64,000 bases of DNA from Clavibacter zhangzhiyongii (GCF_014775655.1 NZ_CP061274.1:1302001-1366000), one strand, 5' to 3'; positions 33,122 to 42,261 are shown, counted from the first letter of the stretch. The notes: generated from the sequence alone by a model not told the origin. A program made the numbers and translations.

Positions 33122-34450
33122 GTGCCGCCCCTCGCGCGCCTGATGCGCCGGATCGGCATCGAGGCCGTCCCGCATCCGACCCTCCGCGGCATCGCCCTGC
33201 TCGCCGCCGGCGTCGCCGCCTTCGCGGGCGCGTTCATCGCGGGACGGCGCGAGTTCGTCCTCATCGGCGTCGCGCTCCTCGCGCTGCCGCTGCTGGCGGC
33301 CGCGTGGCTCGTCATCGCGCGGGTGCGCCTGCACGTCGAGCGGACGTTCACGTCGGCCGTCGTCGAGTCCGGCACGCCCACCACGGTCACCGTGTCGGTC
33401 GCGAACGCGGGCGGCATGCCGACCCCGCGCTCCTGGGTGCTCGACCTGGTGCCGGGCGCCGACGGCGTGACGCCGCCCGCCGAGCTGCCGCCGCTCCGGG
33501 GCACGGCGCGCGGAAGCCGCCGTCCGGGCGCCCGGCCCGTGCTCCGCTACGACCTCACGCCCGAGCGGCGCGGCATCCACGAGGTGGGGCCCCTGGCCGT
33601 CGAGGAGCACGACCCCTTCCGCCTGATGGGGCTGCGCCACGTCGCGGGCGCCACCTCGCGCCTCGTCGTCACCCCGCGGATCGCCGACCTCGAGGCGGAG
33701 CCCGGCGGCCAGGTGTCGTCGGAGGGCGAGTCCGAGCGCGTGCAGCGCCGCGCCGACGGCGGCGAGGACGACCTCGGCACGCGCGAGTACCGGGCCGGCG
33801 ATCCGCTGCGCCGCGTGCACTGGCGCGCGACCGCCCGGCACGGCGAGCTGATGGTGCGGCAGGAGGAGCAGCGGTCGAGCCCGCGGTCGATCGTGCTCCT
33901 CGACACGCGCAGCGCCGGCTTCCCGCTGCACGCGGACGACGACGGCGACGGCGACCGCGCCTTCGAGCGCGCGGTGGCCTTCGCGGCCTCGGTCGGCGTG
34001 CACCTGCAGCGCGGCGGATACGCGGTGCAGCTCGTGGAGACCACCGGCGGATCCGCCCCGGGCGCCTCCTCATCGGCCCGCGCGGGCGACGCCGGCGCGG
34101 AGGACGAGCTGCTGCGGCACCTCGCCGAGGTGCGCCCCGCCGCCGTCGACCCCGAGCGCGACGGCGTGCAGGAGGCCCTCGCCGACCTCCGCCGCAGCCG
34201 CCGCGCCGTCCCGATCCACGCCGTCCTCGGCCACCTCGACGAGCCCGAGGCGCACCGGCTCGCGGGCTTCGGCGCCGCCTGCCGTCCCGCCGTCGCGTTC
34301 CTCGCCCACGCCGGGCGGGTGGACGGGCACGACGACCGCGAGGCCGTCCGGATCCTCCGCGAGGCCGGCTGGCGCACCGTCGTCCTCGACGAGGGCACCC
34401 GCCCCGCCGACGCCTGGCGCGCGGCCCGCACCGAGGAGATGGCGCGATGA
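33122..34450 (+). CDS. DUF58 domain-containing membrane protein
   Basis: This 442-residue protein has two N-terminal membrane helices (GIALLAAGVAAFAGAFIAG and EFVLIGVALLALPLLAAAWL, about residues 22-67), a beta-rich middle, and the DUF58 motif DDLGTREYRAGDPLRRVHWR (about residues 218-237), which begins a VWA-like region. DUF58 proteins are encoded next to MoxR and transglutaminase-like genes and probably form a complex with the ATPase. The biochemical role is unknown. The GTG start follows the moxR stop by 4 bp, and the ATGA at its 3' end couples it to the next gene. Confidence 0.88.
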   Translation: MPPLARLMRRIGIEAVPHPTLRGIALLAAGVAAFAGAFIAGRREFVLIGVALLALPLLAAAWLVIARVRLHVERTFTSAVVESGTPTTVTVSVANAGGMPTPRSWVLDLVPGADGVTPPAELPPLRGTARGSRRPGARPVLRYDLTPERRGIHEVGPLAVEEHDPFRLMGLRHVAGATSRLVVTPRIADLEAEPGGQVSSEGESERVQRRADGGEDDLGTREYRAGDPLRRVHWRATARHGELMVRQEEQRSSPRSIVLLDTRSAGFPLHADDDGDGDRAFERAVAFAASVGVHLQRGGYAVQLVETTGGSAPGASSSARAGDAGAEDELLRHLAEVRPAAVDPERDGVQEALADLRRSRRAVPIHAVLGHLDEPEAHRLAGFGAACRPAVAFLAHAGRVDGHDDREAVRILREAGWRTVVLDEGTRPADAWRAARTEEMAR

Positions 34451-36987
34451 CCGACCTCGACGCCGTGGGACTCGGCGGCCGCGAGCACTGGACCGTCGAG
34501 CCGCGCCCGCTCCCGGGCGAGCGCGCGGGACGCCCCGCGAGCCCCGGCACCGGCACCGGCACCGGCACCGGCACCGGAGGCGACGGGCGCGGACGCCCCC
34601 GTCGCGCCCTCGGCGCCGGACGCGCCGCCGCCCGCTGGCCCGTCACCGCCGCCCTCGGGGTCGCGCTCCTGGCGGGCGCCGCGAGCCTCCACCTCCTCAT
34701 CGAGCCCGGCGCCTGGTTCGTCCTCTGCGTCGTGGTCGTCGCGGCCGTGCTCGGCTCCGCGGCGCTCCTCCGCGCGGCCGGCGTGCCGCGCATCCTGGCC
34801 TCCGCCGGCGGGCTCGTCGTGCTCGTGCTCCTCGTGACGCTCGTCTTCGCGGGGCGCACCGCGCTGCTCGGCCTGATCCCCACGCCCGAGACCGTGCGCA
34901 CCCTGCTCGCGGTGGGGCAGCAGGCGGGGGAGGAGATCTACCGCCGGTCGGCGCCCGTGCCGCCGCTCGCGTCCATCGTCTTCGTCGTCGTCGCGTCCGT
35001 CGGCGCCCTCGCGGTCGTGCTCGACGTGCTCGCGCACGCCCTCCGCATGCCCGCCGTCACCGGGCTGCCGCTGCTGATCCTCGTCTCCGTGCCGGGCGCC
35101 GTGCTCGTGGGCGAGTTCTCGGTCGCGTCCTTCGCCGTCACGGCGCTCGCGTGGTTCGCCGTGCTCGCGGCCGACGCCCGGGAGACCGACCGCGACGGCG
35201 GCTGGAGCGCATCGGGCCTGCTCGGCGGCGCGCCGCGGGTGCCCGGGCGATCCGCGCCCGCGCGCCCCGCCGGATCCGCCCGCACAGCGCTCGCGTCCGC
35301 GGGTGCCCTCGCGGGCGGCGCGGTCGTGCTCAGCCTGGTCGTGCCGGCGATCGTCCCGGGGCTCACGGAGGCCACCTTCCCGGAGGCGTCCGGCTCCGGA
35401 TCGGGCGGATCACGCGTCGTCAACCCGATCCTCGACCTCGGCGACGACCTGCGCCGCCCCGTCGACGTCGAGGCGCTCCGCTACAGCACGGCCTCGCTCG
35501 AGCCCCTCTACTTCAAGGTCACGACCCTCTCCCGCTTCGAGGGGGACGAGTGGGCGCCCTCGCCGCTGCTCCCGCCGGACGGGAACACGGTCGACGCCAT
35601 CGGGCCCGACCTCGCTGCCGGGTCCGACGTGCCCGTCGACGAGGTCGACACCCGCGTGCAGGTCGAGGGCTCCTCCAGCGCCTGGCTCCCCGTGCCCTAC
35701 GCGCCCCGCAGCGTCGACGGGCTCGAGGGCGCGTGGCGCTGGTCGGAGCAGGGCCTCGCGATCCGCTCCTCCGACTCCGACAGCCGCGACCAGAGCTACA
35801 CCGTGCGCTCCGAGCTGCCGCGCCCCACCCGCGAGCAGCTCGAGGCCGTGGCGCCCGCGCGCGACGACGACCTCGAGCCGTTCCTGCAGGTGCCCGCCGG
35901 CACGCCCGCGATCGTCGGCACCACCACCGCCGAGGTGCTCGCGGGCATCGACTCCCCGTACGAGCGGGCCCTCGCGCTCCAGCGGTACTTCACGGACGGC
36001 GCCTTCCGCTACTCCGAGGACGCACCCGTGCAGCAGGGCTACGACGGCAGCGGCGTCGACGTCGTGGGGGAGTTCCTCCGGGTGCGCTCGGGCTATTGCG
36101 TGCACTTCGCGTCGGCGATGGCGATCATGGCGCGCGAGGCGGGCATCCCGTCCCGCGTCGCCGTGGGGTACCTGCCGGGCGACCAGGTGGGGCGCGACGG
36201 CGACCTCGTCGAGTACCGGGTCGGATCCCACGACCTGCACTCCTGGCCCGAGCTGCACTTCGCGGGCATCGGCTGGATCGCGTTCGAGCCCACCCCGGGC
36301 CGCGGCCAGGCCGCGCCCTACGCGCAGCCGTCCGCCGCGCCGACGGCCGCGCCGACCCCGTCCGCCGCGCCCACGCCATCCGCCGCGCCGACCCCGTCGT
36401 CGACGCCCGCGCCCACGACCTCGGCGGCGCCCGGGGCGAGCGGCGCGTCCGGCGCGCGGATCCCGTGGGCCGCGCTCGGCACCGCCGCCCTCGTCCTCCT
36501 CGTGCTCGCCCTCCTCGCGATCCCCGCGCTCGTCCGCCGCATCCGGCGCACGGGCCGGCTGCGCGCCCTCGAGGCGGGCGACGCCCCGGTGGGGACCGCC
36601 TGGCGCGAGGCGGAGGACCAGGCGGTCGACCTGGGCATCCCCGTCCCCGACACCGAGTCCCCGCGCGAGCTCGGCCGGCGCCTCACCGGCGACGACGACG
36701 CGCTCGCCGACCCGGTGGCGCTGCTGGTCGGCGCGCGGGAGCGGGAGCGGTTCTCCCGCGGCGATGCGCCGGTCGACGAGGCGGCCGGGGCCGCGCAGGC
36801 GGTCGCCCTCGTGGCGCTGGGCGACGCGCTCCGGGCGCGCGCGGGCCGGGCCGACCGGATCCTCGCGACCGTCGCGCCGCGCTCGCTCGTCCGCCGCCGC
36901 CCCCGGGACGACGACGCGTCGGGCGAGCCGCGCGGACCGGGCGCCGGGCAGGCCGCGTCGGACGCGCCTCGTACACTCGGAGGATGA
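34447..36987 (+). CDS. Transglutaminase-like membrane protein (DUF3488/TGase/DUF4129 architecture)
   Basis: This 846-residue protein has an N-terminal membrane region with about six helices (residues 58-240), one more helix near 290, and an extracytoplasmic transglutaminase-like core with catalytic Cys in RSGYCVHFASAMAIMAREAG, His in HDLHSWPELHF and Asp/Glu region in WIAFEPTPGRG. A Pro/Ala/Ser/Thr repeat linker (about 630-665) leads to a helix (about 680-700) and a cytoplasmic DUF4129-like tail. The Cys-His pair suggests an active peptidase or crosslinking enzyme of the cell surface. The start ATG overlaps the DUF58 stop, and its stop overlaps recG. Confidence 0.88.
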   Translation: MTDLDAVGLGGREHWTVEPRPLPGERAGRPASPGTGTGTGTGTGGDGRGRPRRALGAGRAAARWPVTAALGVALLAGAASLHLLIEPGAWFVLCVVVVAAVLGSAALLRAAGVPRILASAGGLVVLVLLVTLVFAGRTALLGLIPTPETVRTLLAVGQQAGEEIYRRSAPVPPLASIVFVVVASVGALAVVLDVLAHALRMPAVTGLPLLILVSVPGAVLVGEFSVASFAVTALAWFAVLAADARETDRDGGWSASGLLGGAPRVPGRSAPARPAGSARTALASAGALAGGAVVLSLVVPAIVPGLTEATFPEASGSGSGGSRVVNPILDLGDDLRRPVDVEALRYSTASLEPLYFKVTTLSRFEGDEWAPSPLLPPDGNTVDAIGPDLAAGSDVPVDEVDTRVQVEGSSSAWLPVPYAPRSVDGLEGAWRWSEQGLAIRSSDSDSRDQSYTVRSELPRPTREQLEAVAPARDDDLEPFLQVPAGTPAIVGTTTAEVLAGIDSPYERALALQRYFTDGAFRYSEDAPVQQGYDGSGVDVVGEFLRVRSGYCVHFASAMAIMAREAGIPSRVAVGYLPGDQVGRDGDLVEYRVGSHDLHSWPELHFAGIGWIAFEPTPGRGQAAPYAQPSAAPTAAPTPSAAPTPSAAPTPSSTPAPTTSAAPGASGASGARIPWAALGTAALVLLVLALLAIPALVRRIRRTGRLRALEAGDAPVGTAWREAEDQAVDLGIPVPDTESPRELGRRLTGDDDALADPVALLVGARERERFSRGDAPVDEAAGAAQAVALVALGDALRARAGRADRILATVAPRSLVRRRPRDDDASGEPRGPGAGQAASDAPRTLGG
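34546..34575 (+). repeat. (GGCACC)5 hexanucleotide repeat
   Basis: Five perfect GGCACC units encode alternating Gly-Thr near residue 35 of the transglutaminase-like protein. The 6-bp period preserves frame, so copy-number change would only alter linker length. Confidence 0.9.
36331..36399 (+). repeat. Imperfect repeats encoding a PSAAPT linker
   Basis: Imperfect copies of TCCGCCGCGCCGACCCCG encode PSAAPT-type repeats between the transglutaminase core and the last membrane helix. This is the kind of flexible wall-spanning linker seen in exported actinobacterial proteins. Confidence 0.7.
36972..36977 (+). promoter_or_regulatory. -10 hexamer TACACT, internal leaderless promoter for recG
   Basis: TACACT lies inside the 3' end of the transglutaminase-like gene and ends 6 nt before the recG ATG. 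A GGAGG also abuts the ATG too closely to work as a normal SD. Confidence 0.55.
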
Positions 36988-39167
36988 CGGGATCCGACGC
37001 CGCGCTCGCGGGCGTCGTGGGCGGCCGCACCGCCGGCGTGCTGCAGAAGGCCTTCGGCCTGCGCACCGTCGCCGACCTCCTCGAGCACCTGCCGCGCCGG
37101 TACGCGCGCCGCGGCGAGCTCACCGCCCTCGCCGAGCTCCCGGTGGACCAGCAGGCCACCATCGTCGCCGAGGTGCGCGAGGTCCGGGAGCGCCCCATGC
37201 GGGCGCGGCGGGGCAGCATCCTCGAGGTGCGGATCACCGACGGCCGCGGCTTCCTCACCCTCACCTTCTTCAACCAGGCGTGGCGCGCCAAGGACCTCGT
37301 GCCGGGCGTCCGCGGCATCTTCGCGGGCAAGGTCAGCGACTACCGCGGCGCCCTCCAGCTCGCCCACCCCGACTACGAGCTCTTCGACGCGCACGAGGGC
37401 CCCGAGCTCTCGGGCGGCGAGCCCGACGCCGCCGCGCGCCGCTGGGCCGAGATGCCCATCCCCATCTACCCCGCGACCGCGTCGATGGCGAGCTGGCAGG
37501 TCGCGAAGTCCGTGGCCCTCGCGCTCGACGCGGTCGACGACCTCGAGGATCCCGTCCCCGCCGACGTCCGCGCCGAGCGCGGCCTCCTCCCGTACCGCGA
37601 GGCGCTCGAGGGCGTGCACCGGCCCGAGAAGGACGTGGACTGGCGGCGCGGCCGCGACGCCCTCCGCTTCCAGGAGGCGTTCGTGCTGCAGACCGCGCTG
37701 CTGCAGCGGCGGCAGGCGGCGCGCGCCCTGCCGGCCACCCCGCGGATCCCGACCCCCGGCGGCCACCTCGACCGCCTCGACGCGCAGCTGCCCTTCGAGC
37801 TGACGGGCGACCAGCGGCTCGTCGGCGAGGAGATCGCGACCGACATGGCGCGCACCTGGCCCATGAACCGGCTCGTGCAGGGCGAGGTCGGCTCGGGCAA
37901 GACGCTCGTCGCGCTCCGGGCGATGCTCGCGGTCGCCGACACCGGCGGCCAGTCGGCGCTCCTCGCACCCACCGAGGTGCTCGCGAGCCAGCACCTCCGG
38001 TCGCTCACCGCGTCCCTCGGGCCGGACCTCGCGGCGGAGCTCATGCCCACGCTCCTCACCGGCCAGCTGTCGACCGCCGAGCGGAAGCGCGCGCTGCTGC
38101 GCATCGTGAGCGGCCAGGCGCGCATCGTCGTCGGCACGCACGCGCTCCTCGGCGACCGCGTCGAGTTCCTCGACCTCGGCCTCGTCGTCGTCGACGAGCA
38201 GCACCGGTTCGGGGTCGACCAGCGCGAGGCGCTGCGGCGGAAGGGCGGCACCCCGCCGCACGTCCTCGTGCTCACGGCCACGCCCATCCCACGCACGGTC
38301 GCGATGACGGTGTTCGGCGACCTCGACGTGTCGACCATCGCCGAGCTCCCGAGCGGGCGCCAGCCCATCGAGTCCTTCGTCGTCCCGCTGCACGAGCACC
38401 CGGGCTGGATCGAGCGGGTCTGGGAGCGGACGGCCGAGGAGATCCAGAAGGGGCGGCAGGCGTTCGTGGTGTGCCCGGCCATCGACCCGCAGGATCCGGA
38501 CGCGGAGGACGAGGACGCCGCCGAGGGCGCCGACGACGCGCCGTCCCGCCCGGCGCTCGCGACCGTCACCGAGGTCGACGCGCTGCTCGCCGCCCACCCG
38601 CGCCTCGGATCCGTCCGCCGCGCCGTGCTGCACGGCCGCATGACGGGCGAGGAGAAGGACCGCGTGATGCGCGCGTTCTCCGCGGGCGACATCGACCTCA
38701 TCGTCGCCACCACCGTCATCGAGGTCGGCGTCGACGTGCCGAACGCCTCGACCATGGTGATCCTCGACGCCGACCGCTTCGGCGTCTCCCAGCTGCACCA
38801 GCTCCGCGGTCGCGTCGGTCGCGGCGGCGTGCCCGGCCTCTGCCTCATGGTCACGCACGCCGAGCCCGAGACGGTCGCCCGCGAGCGCGTCGACGCGGTC
38901 GCCGCGACCCTCGACGGGTTCGAGCTGGCCCGGGTCGACCTCGAGCTCCGCCGCGAGGGGAACGTGCTCGGCACGAACCAGTCCGGGGGGCGCTCCTCGC
39001 TCCGGCTGCTGCGGGTGGCGCAGGACGGCGACCTCATCGAGTCCGCGCGGGAGCACGCCCACGACGTGCTCGAGGCGTCGCCCGAGCTCGAGGGGCACCC
39101 CGCGCTCGCCCGCGCGCTCGCCCGCCGGCTCGACGACGAGGAGCGCGCCTTCCTCGACAAGAACTGA
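36984..39167 (+). CDS. recG: ATP-dependent DNA helicase RecG
   Basis: This 727-residue superfamily 2 helicase regresses stalled forks and processes branched DNA. It has an N-terminal OB-type wedge domain (about 55-155, EVRITDGRGFLTLTFFNQAW), Walker A VQGEVGSGKTLVALRA (about 300), the DEQH motif VVVDEQHRFGVDQREAL, LTATPIPRTVAMTVFGDLDV, and motif VI LHQLRGRVGRGG. The ATG overlaps the previous stop (ATGA), so it can be coupled to the upstream operon or expressed from its own -10. Confidence 0.96.
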   Translation: MTGSDAALAGVVGGRTAGVLQKAFGLRTVADLLEHLPRRYARRGELTALAELPVDQQATIVAEVREVRERPMRARRGSILEVRITDGRGFLTLTFFNQAWRAKDLVPGVRGIFAGKVSDYRGALQLAHPDYELFDAHEGPELSGGEPDAAARRWAEMPIPIYPATASMASWQVAKSVALALDAVDDLEDPVPADVRAERGLLPYREALEGVHRPEKDVDWRRGRDALRFQEAFVLQTALLQRRQAARALPATPRIPTPGGHLDRLDAQLPFELTGDQRLVGEEIATDMARTWPMNRLVQGEVGSGKTLVALRAMLAVADTGGQSALLAPTEVLASQHLRSLTASLGPDLAAELMPTLLTGQLSTAERKRALLRIVSGQARIVVGTHALLGDRVEFLDLGLVVVDEQHRFGVDQREALRRKGGTPPHVLVLTATPIPRTVAMTVFGDLDVSTIAELPSGRQPIESFVVPLHEHPGWIERVWERTAEEIQKGRQAFVVCPAIDPQDPDAEDEDAAEGADDAPSRPALATVTEVDALLAAHPRLGSVRRAVLHGRMTGEEKDRVMRAFSAGDIDLIVATTVIEVGVDVPNASTMVILDADRFGVSQLHQLRGRVGRGGVPGLCLMVTHAEPETVARERVDAVAATLDGFELARVDLELRREGNVLGTNQSGGRSSLRLLRVAQDGDLIESAREHAHDVLEASPELEGHPALARALARRLDDEERAFLDKN

Positions 39168-39181
39168 GGCGGCGCCCGCCG

Positions 39182-39187
39182 TAGGCT
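39182..39187 (+). promoter_or_regulatory. -10 hexamer TAGGCT, leaderless start of coaD
   Basis: TAGGCT ends 6 nt before the coaD ATG. Confidence 0.6.
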
Positions 39188-39193
39188 GGCCGG

Positions 39194-39685
39194 ATGCAGC
39201 GGATCGCCGTCGTCCCCGGATCGTTCGACCCCGTCACGCTCGGCCACCTCGACGTGATCCGCCGGGCCGCCCGGCTGTACGACGAGCTCGTCGTCCTGGT
39301 CGTGCACAACCCCGGCAAGACCCCCATGCTCCCGCTCGAGGAGCGCGTCGCCCTCATCGAGCGCGTCATCCGCGACGCCGGGCTCCCCGCGTCGGTGCGC
39401 GTCGACTCCTGGGGCGCGGGCCTGCTCGTCGACTACTGCCGGCAGGCGGGCGCGTCCGTGCTCGTCAAGGGCGTGCGATCCCAGCTCGACGTCGCGTACG
39501 AGACGCCCATGGCGCTCGTGAACCGCGACCTCGCCGACGTCGAGACCGTGATGCTGCTGCCGGATCCGGCGCACGCGCACGTCTCCAGCTCGCTGGTCCG
39601 CCAGGTCGAGGCGCTCGGCGGCGACGTCGCGCCCTACGTGCCTCCCGCCGTGGCTGAGGCGCTGGCCGTCCGGCGGGCCCGCTGA
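39194..39685 (+). CDS. coaD: Phosphopantetheine adenylyltransferase
   Basis: This 163-residue nucleotidyltransferase joins ATP and 4'-phosphopantetheine to dephospho-CoA, the penultimate CoA step. It shows the T/HxGH region [40 protein letters not shown] and the C-terminal [17 protein letters not shown]. The size matches the family (about 160). The ATG lies 6 nt below TAGGCT with no SD, so leaderless expression is predicted. The YceD-rpmF genes follow from their own promoter. Confidence 0.96.
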   Translation: MQRIAVVPGSFDPVTLGHLDVIRRAARLYDELVVLVVHNPGKTPMLPLEERVALIERVIRDAGLPASVRVDSWGAGLLVDYCRQAGASVLVKGVRSQLDVAYETPMALVNRDLADVETVMLLPDPAHAHVSSSLVRQVEALGGDVAPYVPPAVAEALAVRRAR

Positions 39686-39692
39686 CGACCTG

Positions 39693-39698
39693 TACCGT
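39693..39698 (+). promoter_or_regulatory. -10 hexamer TACCGT, leaderless start of the yceD-rpmF operon
   Basis: TACCGT ends 6 nt before the GTG at 39705. Confidence 0.6.
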
Positions 39699-39704
39699 GT
39701 ACGG

Positions 39705-40277
39705 GTGTCCCGGTTCCAGAAGACCCCATTCACGGTCAACGTCCACGACATCGTGCACCGCCCCGGCGAGATGCGCGAGCTCGACCTGACCATCACCCTC
39801 CCGGAGCGCATGGGCGAGGGCCTCATCAGCGTCCCCGAGGGCCGCGAGATGCTCGTGAGCGTCCGGCTGGAGTCCCTGCACGATGGGATCCTGGTCACCG
39901 GCGACGTCGACACGGTGGCCGACGGGCAGTCCGCGCGCACCCTCGCCGACATGCAGCAGCGTGTCCAGGTCGATTTCGCGGAGATGTTCGCGTACTCTCT
40001 TGATGAAGCTTTCGACTACCAGGTCCAGGACGAGCACGTGGACCTGGAGCCGGTCATCCGGGATGCGGTGGTCCTTTCACTTCCGTTCCAGCCCGAACTG
40101 CCGGGCGAGGACCTCGATCTCGATCTGGGTCCCGGCATCAGCCTGGTCCTGGCGGACTCCGATCCGGAGCCCGTGATCGATCAGCGCTGGGCGGCCCTGT
40201 CCGGCTTCCGAGCTTCCGAAGACAGCGGTGCGGCGCGTGAAGACGCCGACACCGAAACGCAGAGAGATGAGAGTTAG
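39705..40277 (+). CDS. yceD: YceD/DUF177 family protein
   Basis: This is a 190-residue DUF177 protein encoded, as in most bacteria, immediately before rpmF. Bacterial and plastid homologues are linked to 23S rRNA accumulation. Conserved features here are the N-terminal [20 protein letters not shown] and [20 protein letters not shown]. The usual CxRCL cysteine motifs are absent, as in other actinobacterial versions. Acidic residues are concentrated towards the C-terminus. The GTG start is 6 nt below TACCGT. The gene ends 2 bp before rpmF. Confidence 0.9.
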   Translation: MSRFQKTPFTVNVHDIVHRPGEMRELDLTITLPERMGEGLISVPEGREMLVSVRLESLHDGILVTGDVDTVADGQSARTLADMQQRVQVDFAEMFAYSLDEAFDYQVQDEHVDLEPVIRDAVVLSLPFQPELPGEDLDLDLGPGISLVLADSDPEPVIDQRWAALSGFRASEDSGAAREDADTETQRDES

Positions 40278-40279
40278 CC

Positions 40280-40483
40280 ATGGCTGTACCCAAGAGGAAG
40301 ATGTCCCGATCCAACACGCGTGCGCGTCGCTCGCAGTGGAAGGCCGAGGCTCCCACGCTCGTCAAGACCATCGAGAACGGCAAGGTCGTCTACTCCATGC
40401 CCCACCGCGCGCGCGTGGTCGAGGACGCCGCCGGCACGCCCCTGTACATGGAGTACAAGGGCCGCAAGGTCGCCGACGTCTAG
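40280..40483 (+). CDS. rpmF: 50S ribosomal protein L32 (zinc-free form)
   Basis: This is a 67-residue basic ribosomal protein starting [20 protein letters not shown], the L32 signature. It has no cysteine, so it is the zinc-independent C-minus form. The C-terminal [12 protein letters not shown] is typical of actinobacterial L32. SD-like GAGAG lies upstream of the ATG, overlapping the end of yceD. It probably shares a transcript with yceD, rnc and mutM. Confidence 0.97.
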   Translation: MAVPKRKMSRSNTRARRSQWKAEAPTLVKTIENGKVVYSMPHRARVVEDAAGTPLYMEYKGRKVADV

Positions 40484-40508
40484 TCGCGACCCGCACGGTA
40501 CGTCGGAC

Positions 40509-41225
40509 ATGACCGACACCCCGGGATCCCGCGTCCACGGCGACCGCGACGCGCTCCGGCGCCTCCTCGCCGTGGACGTGAGCCCCGAGCTCCTCGAGCT
40601 CGCGCTCACCCACCGCTCGTACGCGTACGAGCACGGCGGCCTCCCGCACAACGAGCGCCTCGAGTTCCTCGGCGACTCCATCCTCGGACAGGCCGTCACG
40701 GTCATGCTCTACCTCGAGAACCCCGACCTCGACGAGGGCGAGCTCGCCAAGCGGCGCGCCAGCCTCGTCTCGAGCGTCGCCCTCGCGGAGGTCGCCACGC
40801 GCATCGGCCTGGGCGAGCACCTGCTGCTCGGCCGCGGCGAGGAGCTCACGGGCGGCCGCGCCAAGTCGTCCATCCTCGCGGACACGGTCGAGGCCATCAT
40901 CGGCGCCTGCTACCTGGACGCCGGGGGAGAGGCCGCCACCGGCCTCGTGCTCCGCCTCATCGCGCCGCTCCTCGAGGACCCCGCGCGCTTCGGCGCCGCC
41001 ATGGACCCGAAGACCGCGCTCCAGGAGAGCGCCGCGCGCCAGGGTCTGCCCGCGCCCGTCTACGTCGTGAGCGACAGCGGCCCCGACCACAGCAAGCGCT
41101 TCCACGCAGTCGTCACGGTGGGCGACGCCGTGCGCACCACGGGCGAGGGATCCAGCAAGAAGCAGGCCGAGATGACGGCCGCGCTCGAGGCGTGGACCCG
41201 CCTCGAGGCGCGCACCACGGCCTGA
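40509..41225 (+). CDS. rnc: Ribonuclease III
   Basis: This 238-residue enzyme cleaves double-stranded RNA for rRNA maturation and mRNA control. The catalytic domain has the signature HNERLEFLGDSILGQAVTVM, SSILADTVEAIIGACYLDAG with the metal ligands, and ALTHRSYAYEHGG. The C-terminal dsRNA-binding domain (about 165-235) ends GEGSSKKQAEMTAALEAW. The ATG follows rpmF by 25 bp. MutM follows by 6 bp, the usual rnc-mutM-smc order. Confidence 0.96.
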   Translation: MTDTPGSRVHGDRDALRRLLAVDVSPELLELALTHRSYAYEHGGLPHNERLEFLGDSILGQAVTVMLYLENPDLDEGELAKRRASLVSSVALAEVATRIGLGEHLLLGRGEELTGGRAKSSILADTVEAIIGACYLDAGGEAATGLVLRLIAPLLEDPARFGAAMDPKTALQESAARQGLPAPVYVVSDSGPDHSKRFHAVVTVGDAVRTTGEGSSKKQAEMTAALEAWTRLEARTTA

Positions 41226-41231
41226 CCCGCG

Positions 41232-42167
41232 GTGCCCGAGCTCCCCGAGGTCGAGGTCGTCCGTGCCGGGCTGGAGCCGGCCGTGACCGGCGCCCGGATC
41301 ACCGGCGTCGAGATCCTCGACCAGCGCTCGCTCAAGCGGCACGACCCGCTCGAGGGTGCGTTCGTGGACCTGCTGGTCGGCCGCGTGATCACCTCCGCCG
41401 TCCGCCGCGGCAAGTTCCTGTGGCTGCCGCTCGCGCCGGACGCGGGCCGCGACGCCACCGGGCCGCGCGCCCTCGTCACGCACCTCGGCATGAGCGGGCA
41501 GGTGCTCCTCCGCGAGCCCGGCTCCGACCCGGACGGGCTGCTGCGGATCCGCATGGGCATCGAGCACCCCGCGCACGGCGAGCTCGTGGTCGCCTTCGTC
41601 GACCAGCGGATCTTCGGGTCGATGGCCGTCGACCGCCTCGTCGCCACGCCCGACGGGCACGCGGCGGGTCGCGGATCCGACGCGGCCCTCGTGCCGACGC
41701 AGGTGGCCCACATCGCGCGCGACCCGCTCGACCCGGCCTTCGACGACGAGCTGCTCCTCGACCGCCTCGCGAGGCGTCGCACGGGCGTCAAGCGCGCCCT
41801 GCTCGACCAGACCCTCGTGAGCGGCATCGGCAACATCTACGCGGACGAGGCGCTGTGGGCCGCGCGCATCCACTACGCGCACCCCACGGATGGGCTCGGC
41901 CGGGGACGCGCGCTGCGGCTCCTCGCCGAGGTGCGGCACGTGCTCGCCCGCGCGCTGGCCGAGGGCGGCACGAGCTTCGACGCGCAGTACGTGAACGTCA
42001 ACGGCGCCTCCGGCTACTTCTCGCACTCGCTGAACGCCTACGGCCGGCAGGGGAAGCCGTGCCCGCGCTGCGGGAACGCGATCGTGCGCGAGGCCTTCAT
42101 GAACCGGTCGAGCCACTACTGCCCGCACTGCCAGGTGCTGCCGGATCCGGACGCGGCCGCCGCCTGA
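41232..42167 (+). CDS. mutM: Formamidopyrimidine-DNA glycosylase
   Basis: This 311-residue bifunctional glycosylase/AP lyase removes 8-oxoguanine and formamidopyrimidines. After the GTG start, the N-terminus is PELPEVEVVRAGLEP, with catalytic Pro2 and Glu3. It also has HLGMSGQVLL, the H2TH region LDQTLVSGIGNIYADEALWA, and a C-terminal zinc finger of four Cys (PCPRCGNAIVRE and HYCPHCQ). All catalytic and zinc residues are present. Confidence 0.96.
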   Translation: MPELPEVEVVRAGLEPAVTGARITGVEILDQRSLKRHDPLEGAFVDLLVGRVITSAVRRGKFLWLPLAPDAGRDATGPRALVTHLGMSGQVLLREPGSDPDGLLRIRMGIEHPAHGELVVAFVDQRIFGSMAVDRLVATPDGHAAGRGSDAALVPTQVAHIARDPLDPAFDDELLLDRLARRRTGVKRALLDQTLVSGIGNIYADEALWAARIHYAHPTDGLGRGRALRLLAEVRHVLARALAEGGTSFDAQYVNVNGASGYFSHSLNAYGRQGKPCPRCGNAIVREAFMNRSSHYCPHCQVLPDPDAAAA

Positions 42168-42212
42168 CCGGCACCGTCGCGCGCGGCTCCCGGGCGGGCG
42201 CGCGCCGTCCGG

Positions 42213-42218
42213 TACCGT
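42213..42218 (+). promoter_or_regulatory. -10 hexamer TACCGT upstream of smc
   Basis: TACCGT lies 33 nt before the smc GTG and 10 nt before the ATG of a 10-codon ORF that overlaps the smc start. Confidence 0.45.
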
Positions 42219-42228
42219 GATCCAGACC

Positions 42229-42261
42229 ATGAGGCGAGGAGGGCGGCGGGCGTGCACCTGA
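42229..42261 (+). CDS. Possible 10-aa leader ORF overlapping the smc start
   Basis: ATG at 42229 encodes MRRGGRRACT and stops at 42259-42261, inside smc codons 3-4 in another frame. The smc SD (GAGGAGG) lies within it. The 10-nt distance from the -10 leaves a very short leader. It may be a chance ORF. Confidence 0.25.
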   Translation: MRRGGRRACT

